DNA from: UBA11891 sp049890035
Lineage (GTDB): Bacteria > Bacteroidota > Bacteroidia > Flavobacteriales > Flavobacteriaceae
Direction of reading: 5' to 3'
DNA: 64,000 bases
NCBI GenBank assembly: GCA_049890035.1
Contig: JBMHCG010000043.1
Span: 129,984 to 193,983 of the forward strand
This document shows positions 17,217-26,622 of this stretch, one piece after another. Each line of letters opens with the position of its first letter. Position 1 is the stretch's first letter. Below the pieces are notes generated by a model. It saw only the letters and a list, made by a program, of their open reading frames with translations, searched no databases and was not told the origin of the DNA. The position numbers and the translations under genes were made by a program.

Positions 17217-17966
17217 TTGAAAAAAGCAATTGCCTACCCCTTTTCTATAGTGTACTACCTTTGCTTTGGAAGTGCCCTTGTCTTCTTTCATGGCATCCAA
17301 ATATTTTGTTATCGAGTTTTGGGCTACCAAGCGCACAAAACCAGCGTCGACACCCTGAACTGGGTTTTACTACGTTGCCTCAACATATTAGGGATTCGAT
17401 TTCAATTATCGGATCGACCCCAATTGAACCGGGAGCAACCCTATATCATTGTAGCCAATCACCAAAGCACGTATGATATTCCACCCTTAATCTGGTTTTT
17501 GCGTAGCTGCCATCCTAAGTTTATCAGCAAAAAAGAGTTAGGCAAAGGCATCCCAAGTATTTCTTACAATCTTACCCACGGAGGGTCCGTATTAATCGAT
17601 CGCAAACAAAAAACCAAAGCCTTGGAAGCGATTAAAAAATTCGCTCAAAGGGTCGTTAAACACAATTGGTCGGTGGTAATTTTTGCCGAAGGTACGCGCA
17701 GTCGTGATGGGCAGCCAAAGGCTTTCCAAAAAGGGGGGTTGTTGACGCTGTTTGAACACATACCCAATGCAAAAATACTACCTGTCAGTATTGGTAATTC
17801 GTGGCAGCTGAGTCGGTACCGCTATTTTCCAATGCCTTTGGGAGTAAGGCTCTGTTTTCAATTCCATCCGTTGGTTTCCATCGACACTGAGAGGCCCGAA
17901 AAAACAATAGAACAATTAGAAAAAATCATTCACAAAGGGGTGCATCAAATTCAGTCTTCAAAGTAA
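17217..17966 (+). CDS. plsC: 1-acyl-sn-glycerol-3-phosphate acyltransferase
   Basis: 249 residues from a TTG start; the ATG five bases upstream is out of frame and stops at once. Two N-terminal hydrophobic segments (about 5-33) anchor it to the inner membrane. The acyltransferase motif I is NHQSTYD with His82 and Asp87, and motif III is FAEGTRSRDG. It transfers an acyl chain to lysophosphatidic acid to form phosphatidic acid. It ends nine bases from the convergent sensor kinase gene. Confidence 0.9.
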   Translation: MKKAIAYPFSIVYYLCFGSALVFFHGIQIFCYRVLGYQAHKTSVDTLNWVLLRCLNILGIRFQLSDRPQLNREQPYIIVANHQSTYDIPPLIWFLRSCHPKFISKKELGKGIPSISYNLTHGGSVLIDRKQKTKALEAIKKFAQRVVKHNWSVVIFAEGTRSRDGQPKAFQKGGLLTLFEHIPNAKILPVSIGNSWQLSRYRYFPMPLGVRLCFQFHPLVSIDTERPEKTIEQLEKIIHKGVHQIQSSK

Positions 17967-17975
17967 AACATCTCT

Positions 17976-19439
17976 TTATAAAGGAATTTTAACCGTAAAA
18001 ACAGTTCCTTTATTCTCCTTGGATTGGTAACTGATAGATCCATTGTGTGAGCTAATAATATTGCGAACAATCCCCAGTCCCAATCCCATTCCTTTGGATT
18101 TGGTTGTAAATTTTGGCTCAAAAATTTTGGCTTTATTTTCCTCTGCTATGCCTTGTCCGTTATCCCGAACCGTTACGGTAACCTTTTCTTTTTTGCTGTT
18201 GATACGTATCTTGATTTTTGGTGTCGTATCTGCTTCTACAGATTGAATTCCATTCTGCACCAAATTTGTCATTACACGAATCCACTGCGTTCGATCCAAT
18301 TGAACCATTTGGGACTTAACAGTGCTTTTAAAATCAATCTCAACTTGTTCAAACACTGCAATGGCACGTTGGGTGAGTGCTACAATATCATTGGGTTGGA
18401 GCTGTGCTTTGGGGAGTGTGGCGTAATCTGAGAAAGCATTAGCCACCTGACTCATGGTATCAATTTGGTTGATCAGCATGGAGGCAAAGGCATCTATTTT
18501 TGACCTAAACTCCGGATCCCTTGGATCAATACGACGTTGAAAGCTCTGAACGGTTAGGCGCATGGGAGTCAATGGATTCTTTATCTCATGGGCCACTTGA
18601 CGAGCCATTTCTTGCCACGCTTGTTCCCGTTCTGTTTTGGCCAAACGCTCCGCACTCGCCTCCAAATCGTCAATCATTTTGTTGTAGGAATTCACCAAAC
18701 CTTCAATTTCTCGAGTAGCATTGACCAAGTGTATCTTTTTATTGCGAGTCAAAAAACCCGTTTGGCCAATCATCAGACGCAATCGATCCAATGATCGTGT
18801 GACATAACGGGAAATAAAATAGGCAAAGAAAATGGCAACAACCAACATGATTAAATACACTTGATACAAACGCTGGAGGAAGGTATTTAATTCATTTTCA
18901 GCAAAAGAAACATCTTCGAAATAGGGGAAGAATAAGAGTGCATAGGGAAGGCCGCTCTCTGTTTTAAGCAGACTATATGAGGATTGAAATTTCCCAATTT
19001 CATCGTTGCTTTCCTCCAGAATCCGGGCACCATCTTTCATCAGAATTCGGGAGACTAATAGGGAATCTATGGAATAATCGTTGGCTATGATTTTAAGGGG
19101 AGTAAACGAAACAAATAAGGGGTCACCCTGTAAATCAAATAATGAAAATTCAACTTTATGAATTTTGGTCACTGCTATCAAATCGTCTTCAAAACGTGCC
19201 CAAGTAGAATCAGAGGCCTGTTCCAATTGGTATTTGTTGACTAGGAAATTTAACTGTCTGCGAATTTGATTCTCTTTGCGGTCCAAACGAAAACGATTGT
19301 AATCATCTGCTTTGGCTTGATATTGAACAAAAGTGGCTCCTAAAATCAGCATACAAGCCACAAATACCAACAGTATCATCGATAAAAACAAGCGGGTACG
19401 TAAAGAAAGACGTTGGTTGAGTAGGGTTCGGATGTTCAT
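17976..19439 (-). CDS. Membrane sensor histidine kinase (NtrY-like)
   Basis: 487 residues. Domains in order: membrane helix (about 15-38), periplasmic sensor (39-190), second helix (193-212), HAMP linker (about 213-265), HisKA with His284 in RQVAHEIKNPLTPMRL, then the ATPase domain with NLVQNGIQS, DNGQGI and GLGLGIV boxes. The HEIKNPLTP phosphoacceptor motif is characteristic of NtrY-type kinases. No response regulator is adjacent. It starts three bases after hemJ, so translation is probably coupled; the signal sensed is unknown. Confidence 0.9.
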   Translation of the reverse strand: MNIRTLLNQRLSLRTRLFLSMILLVFVACMLILGATFVQYQAKADDYNRFRLDRKENQIRRQLNFLVNKYQLEQASDSTWARFEDDLIAVTKIHKVEFSLFDLQGDPLFVSFTPLKIIANDYSIDSLLVSRILMKDGARILEESNDEIGKFQSSYSLLKTESGLPYALLFFPYFEDVSFAENELNTFLQRLYQVYLIMLVVAIFFAYFISRYVTRSLDRLRLMIGQTGFLTRNKKIHLVNATREIEGLVNSYNKMIDDLEASAERLAKTEREQAWQEMARQVAHEIKNPLTPMRLTVQSFQRRIDPRDPEFRSKIDAFASMLINQIDTMSQVANAFSDYATLPKAQLQPNDIVALTQRAIAVFEQVEIDFKSTVKSQMVQLDRTQWIRVMTNLVQNGIQSVEADTTPKIKIRINSKKEKVTVTVRDNGQGIAEENKAKIFEPKFTTKSKGMGLGLGIVRNIISSHNGSISYQSKENKGTVFTVKIPL

Positions 19440-19442
19440 AAG

Positions 19443-19979
19443 CTAACTTTTACGATAGCGTTTGTAGACGCGAATTCCTAACATGAGTAATCCAGCTAAG
19501 ATCAATAATCCAATCAATCCAAAAATCCAATGAAAGCTGTTTTTCAAAATAACCAAAAAAACTACAGCAAACAAAATCAATGTAGCCCCTTCATTCCATA
19601 AGCGCATAAAATTAGCCGAATGGTTAAAATGGCCTTGTTGCATCTGCCGGAACATCTGATGCGTTTTTATATGATAACCTACCAATAAGACAACAAAACT
19701 CAATTTAATCCACATCCATGATTGGGTCAACCAAACAGGCATTACATACAAAAGTGCCAGGGCAAAAAGAGTTGCCAATAGCGCAGAAGGCCACGAAATG
19801 ATGTACCACAGCCGATAAGCCATCAGCCCCAGTTGTTGGCTGAGTATCGCTCTGTCTGGATTGGATTTCTTTTGGGCTTCAATCCAATAGATCAAAAGAC
19901 GAGGCATATAAAAAAGCCCTGCAAACCATGTGATTACAAAAATTAAATGCAGGGCTTTGATATAGTTATAATAGGTCAC
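19443..19979 (-). CDS. hemJ: HemJ-type protoporphyrinogen IX oxidase (CopD-like)
   Basis: 178 residues from a GTG start, with four to five membrane helices. The N-terminal YIKALHLIFVITWFAGLFYMPRL segment, carrying the conserved His near 11, and the WIKLSFV helix with a conserved Lys match the HemJ/UPF0093 family. It oxidises protoporphyrinogen IX to protoporphyrin IX, the step before ferrochelatase. No hemG or hemY is present in the haem cluster nearby, so this is likely the enzyme for that step. Its GTG lies one base after the TGA of the VPS10-like gene, and the kinase gene follows after three bases, forming a tight run. Confidence 0.85.
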   Translation of the reverse strand: MTYYNYIKALHLIFVITWFAGLFYMPRLLIYWIEAQKKSNPDRAILSQQLGLMAYRLWYIISWPSALLATLFALALLYVMPVWLTQSWMWIKLSFVVLLVGYHIKTHQMFRQMQQGHFNHSANFMRLWNEGATLILFAVVFLVILKNSFHWIFGLIGLLILAGLLMLGIRVYKRYRKS

Positions 19980-19980
19980 T

Positions 19981-22900
19981 TCAGTCGTTTACTGTCAAGA
20001 AATTCAGTGCTTTTTCTGAAAACTCTAAATTAAAGTTTTTTATTTCGTTTGCTTTGATGTTTTCAAACAAACGGAGTTGTTCTTCTACTTCTTTTGTTAA
20101 CGCTTCACGCACAGCTTCATCCTGTGTAGTGGGACCAAAATCATCAATTGTAACCAGTCGATTCAAATGCCCCAGTTTGTTGGTCAGCTTGATTGGAAAG
20201 TTTAAGGGATCTTGATTGCTCCTGTTTTGCGTTTGGTAAAGGGATTGTTCAATAGCCGTTAACGCTGCTTGTATTTTTTGTGCTTTTGAAACAAGTCTGG
20301 CTAAATCCTCATCCGCTCCATAAGTAGTAACAAATTCTTCTAATTTTCCTTGCATCGTGCGTATTTGTTTGATCGTTTGGTGTGCCTCGTGAACGGTTTT
20401 GTTAACCTCTTGGACAAAATCAAACTGCTTTTTCATGTCGGATGGCCCGGCTTCACTGTTGGGATTGGCAACAATCTCAAAAGGGGCGCTGTGGAGGTTG
20501 CCGTTATACCTCAACTGGATTGTGTAGGAACCCGGAACCGCTTTGGCACCCTCAAAGGAAGCACTCCAAAAAATCATCCCATCCAAAACCGTAGCCCCTT
20601 CATAGCGGGTATTCCAAATATATTGATTGCCCCCAGCTTGCGGTTTTAGTTTATTCTTTTTGTCGAATGAAGTAACCGTTCTAATCGGCTTTTGATCAGC
20701 ATCAAGAAATGTTAATTCGAGACTGTCTTTATCTGCATCCCAACTTGGAAGATAGTAATGAACAATCACCCCGTTGGGAAGGTTGGTGCCTTTCGTTTTT
20801 GAGGGTTTGCCACCACGACCTCGAAGGCGATAACTGGTTTTTGGTGCATACAGCTGTACCTCTTGTTCCGACGTATTGCTTGCCAGTTGGTGCAATACGG
20901 TTAGATCGTCTAGCATCCACAAACTCCTTCCCTGGGTAGCGACGATCAAGCTCTTGTCTTTCAGTGCCAAGTCTGTAATGGGAACTATGGGTAAATTCTG
21001 TTGAAACGATTTCCAATTCTGACCATCATCAAACGAAATATACATGCCGCCCTCAGTACCTGCATACAAAAGTCCTCTTTTGTCGGGATCGGCACGCAAA
21101 ACGCGAGTAAAATGTTCTCTACCAATTCCACGCGTTATTTTCTGCCAACTTTTACCATAATCCGATGTCTTGTACAAATAGGGTTGGTAGTCCCCCATTT
21201 TGTAACGTGTGCCCGCAACATAACACACCGCTGGATTTTCATAAGAAGGTTCAATACTGTTGATCATCATCCACTCAGGAAGGTTGCTGGGAGTTACGTT
21301 ACCCCATGTTTTTCCACCATCGCGGGTAATATGAATCAAACCGTCATCACTACCTACCCAAAGAAGCCCTTCTTCTAAAGGAGATTCGTTGGCGGCAAAA
21401 ATGGTACAGTAGTATTCCACCCCCGTATTGTCTTGCGTGATGGGGCCACCCGAGGAAACTAATTTTGAGGGATCGTTTCGTGTCAAATCGGGACTGATTA
21501 TCTCCCAAGAATGCCCTTCATTTTCAGAAACGTGTACATGGTTTGAATAGGTGTACAGCTTTTTGGGATTGTGTTTACTGAATTGAATGGGGAAATTCCA
21601 TTGAAAACGATACTTCATACCTTCAGCTCCATACCCCATAGGATTATCGGGCCAAACATTGATTCCACGTACCGTATTTTTTTCATGATTCACTCGAGTC
21701 AGGTATCCTCCATAGCTCCCTCCGTAAACGATTTCATTATTTAGCGGATCCACTGCTATATGAGCCGATTCACCCCCTGCCGTTGGTTCCCAATGCGATG
21801 CATCCAAAGAAGCAGCTGTAGAACGGTGTTGAATACGTATGGTAGAGTTGTCTTGTTGGGCTGCGTAAATGCGATAAGGAAATGCATTATCAGTTGTAAC
21901 TCTGTAAAATTGAGCCGTCGGTTGATTCAAATAAGTACTCCAAGTACTCCCACCATCATAGCTAACTTGTGCGCCGCCGTCATCTGCAATAATCATTCGT
22001 TGGTTGTCCTCAGGAGCAATCCACAGGTCATGATGATCTCCATGGGGGGCACGATGGGCTTCAAAAGTCTTCCCTCCATCAGTGGATTTGTGATAGGATA
22101 CGTTCATTACATAGACAATGGATTCGTCTTGGGTATCGGCATAAATTTTGGAATAATACCAAGCCCGCTGGCGTAAAGCACGGCTGTCATTAATGTGGGA
22201 CCAAGAAGCGCCACCGTCCTGAGAATGATAAACACCTCCCGAATCTTTATTCTCGACTATCGCCCAGATTTTATTTGAATTCAATGGGGATACAGTCACT
22301 CCCATAATTCCTAAAACACCCTTTGCAAAACCTTTGTTGGTACTGATTTGAGACCATGTTTTCCCAGAATCTGTACTTTTCCACAAAGCGGATCCTGAAC
22401 CGCCACTACTCAAACTATAGGGTGTTCGCTGAACACGCCATGTGGCTGCATACAAAACCCGTGGGTTGTTGGGGTCCATCTGCAATTCTACAGCACCTGC
22501 CTGGTCATTAACAAATAATACACGCTCCCAGTGGGCACCCCCATCCACACTTTTGTATATCCCTCTTTCGTTAGTGGGTTTGTACAAGTCCCCTAAAACT
22601 GCTGCATAGACGATGTTCGAATTATTTGGATCAACCACCATTCTCGGGATGTGTCTGGACTTGGGAAGTCCACTAAAAGTCCATGTATCCCCTGCATCTG
22701 TTGTTTTCCAGATACCATTGCCCGAGGAAACATTTCCTCTAACTGTAACTTCACCTCCACCAACATAGATGACATTAGGATCGCTGGGGGCAACGACAAC
22801 TGAGCCGATACTCCCACCAAAATAACCGTCAGAAAGGTTTTCATAGGTAATCCCGCCATCCGTTGTTCGCCAAACCCCCCCCCCAGTCGTTCCTACATAA

Positions 22901-23109
22901 AACAATTTAGGTTGTCCAGGCACGCCCGTCACGGCTGCCGAACGCCCGCCACGGAAGGGTCCTAACTCCCTGTATTTCAAGCTGCTGTACAGCGTACTAG
23001 AAACTTCTTGCTCGGGTTGTTTTCGTTTTCGTTGTGCGCTACTTTCGCTTGGCCATAACAAAACACCTACACATAATAAGGCAAGTGTTTTCAATCCCAT
23101 TTTTTTCAT
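19981..23109 (-). CDS. Large secreted VPS10/sortilin-like beta-propeller protein
   Basis: 1042 residues from the ATG at 23109; a TTG four codons upstream also opens the frame. Signal peptide about 1-26 ending ESSAQ. The N-terminal 750 residues hold many BNR-type repeats of the form W+TTDGG.TW, giving one or two beta-propellers of the sortilin N-terminal/GH74-like type; the region from about 790 is a beta-sandwich plus helical tail. Often annotated as glycosyl hydrolase, but catalytic residues cannot be assigned. A protein-binding or protease-related surface role is possible. It shares layout with the gene at 52435. It heads the run with hemJ and the sensor kinase. Confidence 0.85.
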   Translation of the reverse strand: MKKMGLKTLALLCVGVLLWPSESSAQRKRKQPEQEVSSTLYSSLKYRELGPFRGGRSAAVTGVPGQPKLFYVGTTGGGVWRTTDGGITYENLSDGYFGGSIGSVVVAPSDPNVIYVGGGEVTVRGNVSSGNGIWKTTDAGDTWTFSGLPKSRHIPRMVVDPNNSNIVYAAVLGDLYKPTNERGIYKSVDGGAHWERVLFVNDQAGAVELQMDPNNPRVLYAATWRVQRTPYSLSSGGSGSALWKSTDSGKTWSQISTNKGFAKGVLGIMGVTVSPLNSNKIWAIVENKDSGGVYHSQDGGASWSHINDSRALRQRAWYYSKIYADTQDESIVYVMNVSYHKSTDGGKTFEAHRAPHGDHHDLWIAPEDNQRMIIADDGGAQVSYDGGSTWSTYLNQPTAQFYRVTTDNAFPYRIYAAQQDNSTIRIQHRSTAASLDASHWEPTAGGESAHIAVDPLNNEIVYGGSYGGYLTRVNHEKNTVRGINVWPDNPMGYGAEGMKYRFQWNFPIQFSKHNPKKLYTYSNHVHVSENEGHSWEIISPDLTRNDPSKLVSSGGPITQDNTGVEYYCTIFAANESPLEEGLLWVGSDDGLIHITRDGGKTWGNVTPSNLPEWMMINSIEPSYENPAVCYVAGTRYKMGDYQPYLYKTSDYGKSWQKITRGIGREHFTRVLRADPDKRGLLYAGTEGGMYISFDDGQNWKSFQQNLPIVPITDLALKDKSLIVATQGRSLWMLDDLTVLHQLASNTSEQEVQLYAPKTSYRLRGRGGKPSKTKGTNLPNGVIVHYYLPSWDADKDSLELTFLDADQKPIRTVTSFDKKNKLKPQAGGNQYIWNTRYEGATVLDGMIFWSASFEGAKAVPGSYTIQLRYNGNLHSAPFEIVANPNSEAGPSDMKKQFDFVQEVNKTVHEAHQTIKQIRTMQGKLEEFVTTYGADEDLARLVSKAQKIQAALTAIEQSLYQTQNRSNQDPLNFPIKLTNKLGHLNRLVTIDDFGPTTQDEAVREALTKEVEEQLRLFENIKANEIKNFNLEFSEKALNFLTVND

Positions 23110-23154
23110 ATCATATTTCAATTTGAGGCAAAAAAATACAAAAAAGAATCTGAA

Positions 23155-24513
23155 TTATTCTTTTTTAACTGCTGGAGTGGTGCGGTATTTTCGCAGTTCT
23201 CGAAAAAGAAAAAAAGCCGTTACAATAGTTGCTAGAGCTTCGCCTATGGGAAAGGCCATCCAAATGCCATCGATTCCAAAATAAGAAGGTAAAATCAACA
23301 CCAAAGGGATGAAGAAAAACCCCTGTCTTGTCAGTGTTAATAGCAACGCAGGAATTGCTTTTCCAATAGCTTGAAAATAAGCAGCACCAATGAGTTGAAT
23401 GCCCAAAATTGGGGTAGCAGCAAAAACAATACGCAACGCATAGGGGGTCTGGTTGATTACTGTTGGATCTTTAGTAAAGAGTTGTGCAATGGGATCGGCC
23501 CAAATAAAAATTACGGCAAAAACCAGACTGGCTAGTAGTGTTACCACGATAAGGGTCAAACGTATCAATTCCTGGACACGTTTTTTGTTTTCAGCACCAT
23601 AATTAAAACCCGCAATAGGTAAAAATCCTTGGGTTACCCCTAGAACTGGGAAAAGAGCAAACATCAGCATACGACTAATAATGGCATAAATGGCCAATTG
23701 GGTTTCTCCACCATATTCAAAAAGTAAATTATTCACCACCAATACGACAAAACTTACGACAGCTTGTCGTGATAAAGTCACCATCCCTAAACTTCCAATT
23801 TCACCCACAATAGATCGCTTGAGGATCAATTGCCGCCATTTTAACCGAAGTTCACTTCGACTGTAAAAAAAATAAGCCAGATAGGATCCACAGACCACAT
23901 AAGAAAGTGTCGTTGCCCAAGCAGCCCCTGTCATCCCCCAATTCAATCCTTTTATAAATAGGATATCTAAAGTTATGTTAGAAATAGAAGGGAGCACCAT
24001 GGCATACATAGCATATTTAGGCTTGCCTTCAGCACGTACCACATTGTTGCCCATCATACAAAAACCTAAAACGGGTACGCCGTATAAGACGATGACGTAG
24101 TAGATTTTTGCCAATGGAAAAATCCGTCCTTGCCCACCGAACAGCGGTATCAAAGAATCAACAAAAAGCAATCCCAATAAAACAAAGCTAACAGTAAAGA
24201 GTAGTGTGAGGGTCAATTGATTGCCAAAAGTAACTTTTGCTTTTTCAATCTTGTTTTCTCCAAGTGCCCTAGAAATAATAGACCCTCCGCCAATACCAAT
24301 AGCCATTCCCAATGCGCCAATAAAAAAAGAAACAGGTAAAACCACATTGATCGCAGCAATGGCGTCTGCGCCAATCCACTGGCCTACAAAAATCGTATCG
24401 ATTAGAATATTGACCGACATGGCTAAAATTCCTATGGAAGCTGGAACGGATTGTTGTACCAATAACTTTGCTATGGGCAATTGACCCAATTTGGCTGCTT
24501 GTTGCAAAGCCAT
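23155..24513 (-). CDS. MATE family efflux transporter
   Basis: 452 residues from the ATG at 24513; an upstream in-frame ATG would add ten residues lying inside hemH. Twelve membrane helices in two similar halves are visible, with the family motif region ILAMSVNILIDTIFVGQWIGADA near residue 25. MATE proteins export cationic or aromatic compounds using Na+ or H+ gradients. Its ATG overlaps the hemH stop in a TAATG arrangement, so the two are translationally coupled, which raises the possibility that it exports a tetrapyrrole or related toxic product. That role is inference only. Confidence 0.9.
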   Translation of the reverse strand: MALQQAAKLGQLPIAKLLVQQSVPASIGILAMSVNILIDTIFVGQWIGADAIAAINVVLPVSFFIGALGMAIGIGGGSIISRALGENKIEKAKVTFGNQLTLTLLFTVSFVLLGLLFVDSLIPLFGGQGRIFPLAKIYYVIVLYGVPVLGFCMMGNNVVRAEGKPKYAMYAMVLPSISNITLDILFIKGLNWGMTGAAWATTLSYVVCGSYLAYFFYSRSELRLKWRQLILKRSIVGEIGSLGMVTLSRQAVVSFVVLVVNNLLFEYGGETQLAIYAIISRMLMFALFPVLGVTQGFLPIAGFNYGAENKKRVQELIRLTLIVVTLLASLVFAVIFIWADPIAQLFTKDPTVINQTPYALRIVFAATPILGIQLIGAAYFQAIGKAIPALLLTLTRQGFFFIPLVLILPSYFGIDGIWMAFPIGEALATIVTAFFLFRELRKYRTTPAVKKE

Positions 24514-25544
24514 TATACAGCCACCTCCTTGGTGGTGGCCCACTCATCAACCCAACGGCTCATCACACTCACCCAATCATCACGATCATTGATACAGGGA
24601 ACGACATACAAATGTTGACCTCCTTTTTCTTCGAAATCTTCCACCGCTTCCATTCCGATTTCTTCAAGGGTCTCTAAACAATCCGACACAAAAGCAGGTG
24701 TAACAATAGCCATTTTTTGAGTTCCTTTTTTGGCCATTTTAGCTACCGTTTTGTCTGTGTAGGGTTGTAGCCAAGGATCCAATCCCAAACGCGATTGGAA
24801 AGTTGTCGTATAGGTATCGGGTTTGAGTTCCAAATATTCTGCCACCAGACGTGTGGTTTCGTAACATTGGTGCCGGTAACAATATTGATGTGCCTCAGAA
24901 GGTGTTTGACAACACTGACCGTCCATACGGCAATGGCTCTGAGTGATGTCTGATTTTCGAATGTGTCTTTTTGGAACGCCGTGATACGAAAATAAAAGAT
25001 GTTCCCATTCCTTCCCTTGCAGACTTTCTTGTATCGATTGTGATAAAACACGGATGTAATCCGGATGCTTGTAAAAAGGAGGGAGTGTAGTGAAGGTCAT
25101 TTGTGGGAAATGATCCTGGCGCAATTGCTCTGCCAAAACCAAGATGGTTTCTGTTGTAGCCATTGCAAACTGCGGATAGAGCGGGATGAGAAGTACCTCT
25201 GTGACTCCTTTATCGGCGAGTTCCTGCATTCCTGAGTGTATGGATGGGCTGCCATAACGCATGGCTAATGCGAGTGGTACTTGAACACGAGACTCCATTT
25301 TTTGAATCAATCGATTGGACAATACGATCAGTGGGGAGCCCTCTTCCCACAAAATTTTTTGGTAGGCTTTGGCTGATTTTCTTGGACGCGTGTTTAGAAT
25401 AATCCCCTTGACCAAAAGGGAACGAAAAAAAGACGGCAGATCAATGACCCGTTCGTCCATTAAAAACTCTTCCAAATATACCTTGACATCTTTGGGATTC
25501 GGACTGTCCGGGGACCCCAAGTTCACCAACAAAACTCCTTTCAT
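24513..25544 (-). CDS. hemH: Ferrochelatase
   Basis: 343 residues, full length. Inserts Fe2+ into protoporphyrin IX. Begins MKGVLLVNLGSPDSP, the family N-terminal motif. The active-site His lies in LLFSYHGVPKRH and the later acidic motif is in AFVSDCLETLEEIG. Several Cys residues occur in the CRMDGQCCQTPSEAHQYC stretch of the central loop. It follows the AraC regulator gene by nine bases and overlaps the MATE gene, forming an AraC-hemH-MATE run divergent from the main hem operon. Confidence 0.96.
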   Translation of the reverse strand: MKGVLLVNLGSPDSPNPKDVKVYLEEFLMDERVIDLPSFFRSLLVKGIILNTRPRKSAKAYQKILWEEGSPLIVLSNRLIQKMESRVQVPLALAMRYGSPSIHSGMQELADKGVTEVLLIPLYPQFAMATTETILVLAEQLRQDHFPQMTFTTLPPFYKHPDYIRVLSQSIQESLQGKEWEHLLFSYHGVPKRHIRKSDITQSHCRMDGQCCQTPSEAHQYCYRHQCYETTRLVAEYLELKPDTYTTTFQSRLGLDPWLQPYTDKTVAKMAKKGTQKMAIVTPAFVSDCLETLEEIGMEAVEDFEEKGGQHLYVVPCINDRDDWVSVMSRWVDEWATTKEVAV

Positions 25545-25553
25545 GGCATTTTT

Positions 25554-26444
25554 TTACGAAGATACTGATAGTAGATATTTTTTCGGAGTGGTGCCGTATT
25601 TCTTTTTAAAAGCAGCGATAAAATGACTTGAGGTGCTGTACCCCAATTTAATTCCTACTTCATTTACATTGTATTGCTGAGAGTCCAACATTCTTCGGGC
25701 CTCTTCCATTTTGTGATCCAACAAATAAGAAAAAACACTTTGTCCATACAGTTGTTTAAAACCTTCTTTTAGTTTTTTTGTATTCAGACCAATTTCTGTG
25801 GAAAGCTCCGAAAGGGACGGCGGTTGAGTCATGCGTTCCAAAATTATTTTTTTAGCCATGTGTATCTTCCCAACCTGAGCTTCATCCACCAAAAAAGGAC
25901 AGCTTTCAACATCTTCTTCTCCATTTTTGTTGAAATACAAACTCAATAATTCAAAAATCTTCCCTTTGAAATACAAAGAACGGATGCTATCGTGAACCTT
26001 CGCTTGAATGATTTGATTCAATACAACAACCATAGCAGGTGTCAGTACGTTCGTATCATAAAACTTTTTAGTAATATTTTCAGGACTCAAAAAATGAATG
26101 TGATTGGCATCATCAGAAAACAATGCATGAAATTTTTTAATAGGAAGAATCAGACTTATCAACCATGAACTGGGTGCTAATGTCGCTGCAATAGGTAATG
26201 CCTTCTGGGGGTTGTACAATAACATACTTTGAGATTCTGAAATGGTAAATTGATAACTGGAATTATTGTAATTGAACGTAGCTAAGCCTTTCAGGCAAAA
26301 ATGAAATTGAATGTCATTGTGACTCAAGGAGCGTTGTATGGATTGTCCCTCCTGCCCATCGTTTTGCTGTCGTAGGACAAAAAAATCACTTTCTATTTGT
26401 GTTTCGATCAGAGTACCTTTGTCGTTGTTTTTATGTTCCATCAT
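25554..26444 (-). CDS. AraC family transcriptional regulator beside the haem operon
   Basis: 296 residues. The C-terminal 100 residues hold the double helix-turn-helix: the first around SLSELSTEIGLNTKKLKEGF, the second around VNEVGIKLGYSTSSHFIAAF followed by the family end motif KKKYGTTPKKYL. The N-terminal 180 residues are a poorly conserved sensing domain. It is transcribed away from hemA across 178 bases and is in line with hemH, so it probably regulates haem synthesis in both directions. Effector unknown (haem, iron or a precursor). Start is ATG; a second ATG follows at once. Confidence 0.9.
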   Translation of the reverse strand: MMEHKNNDKGTLIETQIESDFFVLRQQNDGQEGQSIQRSLSHNDIQFHFCLKGLATFNYNNSSYQFTISESQSMLLYNPQKALPIAATLAPSSWLISLILPIKKFHALFSDDANHIHFLSPENITKKFYDTNVLTPAMVVVLNQIIQAKVHDSIRSLYFKGKIFELLSLYFNKNGEEDVESCPFLVDEAQVGKIHMAKKIILERMTQPPSLSELSTEIGLNTKKLKEGFKQLYGQSVFSYLLDHKMEEARRMLDSQQYNVNEVGIKLGYSTSSHFIAAFKKKYGTTPKKYLLSVSS

Positions 26445-26531
26445 ATCATCAATTTAGACTCTTTCTAAATAAAAAACATTTTTAACCCCCCAAAAACACT
26501 GAATATATCCCATTTTTCAGCATCTTTTTAC

Positions 26532-26548
26532 CAAAATTACGCATTTTG
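26532..26548. promoter_or_regulatory. Inverted repeat in the AraC-hemA spacer
   Basis: CAAAAT and ATTTTG form a perfect six-base inverted repeat around five bases, in the divergent spacer and 22 bases upstream of the hemA -33 box. It could be an operator for the adjacent regulator, but AraC sites are usually direct repeats and the region is AT-rich, so support is weak. Confidence 0.25.
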
Positions 26549-26569
26549 ATAGTTTTAGTACTTTTTGCG

Positions 26570-26601
26570 TTGTTTTTTAGCTGTGCAAGAAAGTATTTTT
26601 G
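26570..26601 (+). promoter_or_regulatory. hemA promoter (TTG-N21-TATTTTTG)
   Basis: The -33 TTG at 26570-26572 is followed after 21 bases by TATTTTTG at 26594-26601, an exact match to the Bacteroidetes two-part promoter. The hemA ATG lies 21 bases further on. Confidence 0.6.
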
Positions 26602-26622
26602 TGACGGATATTTAGGATTCGA

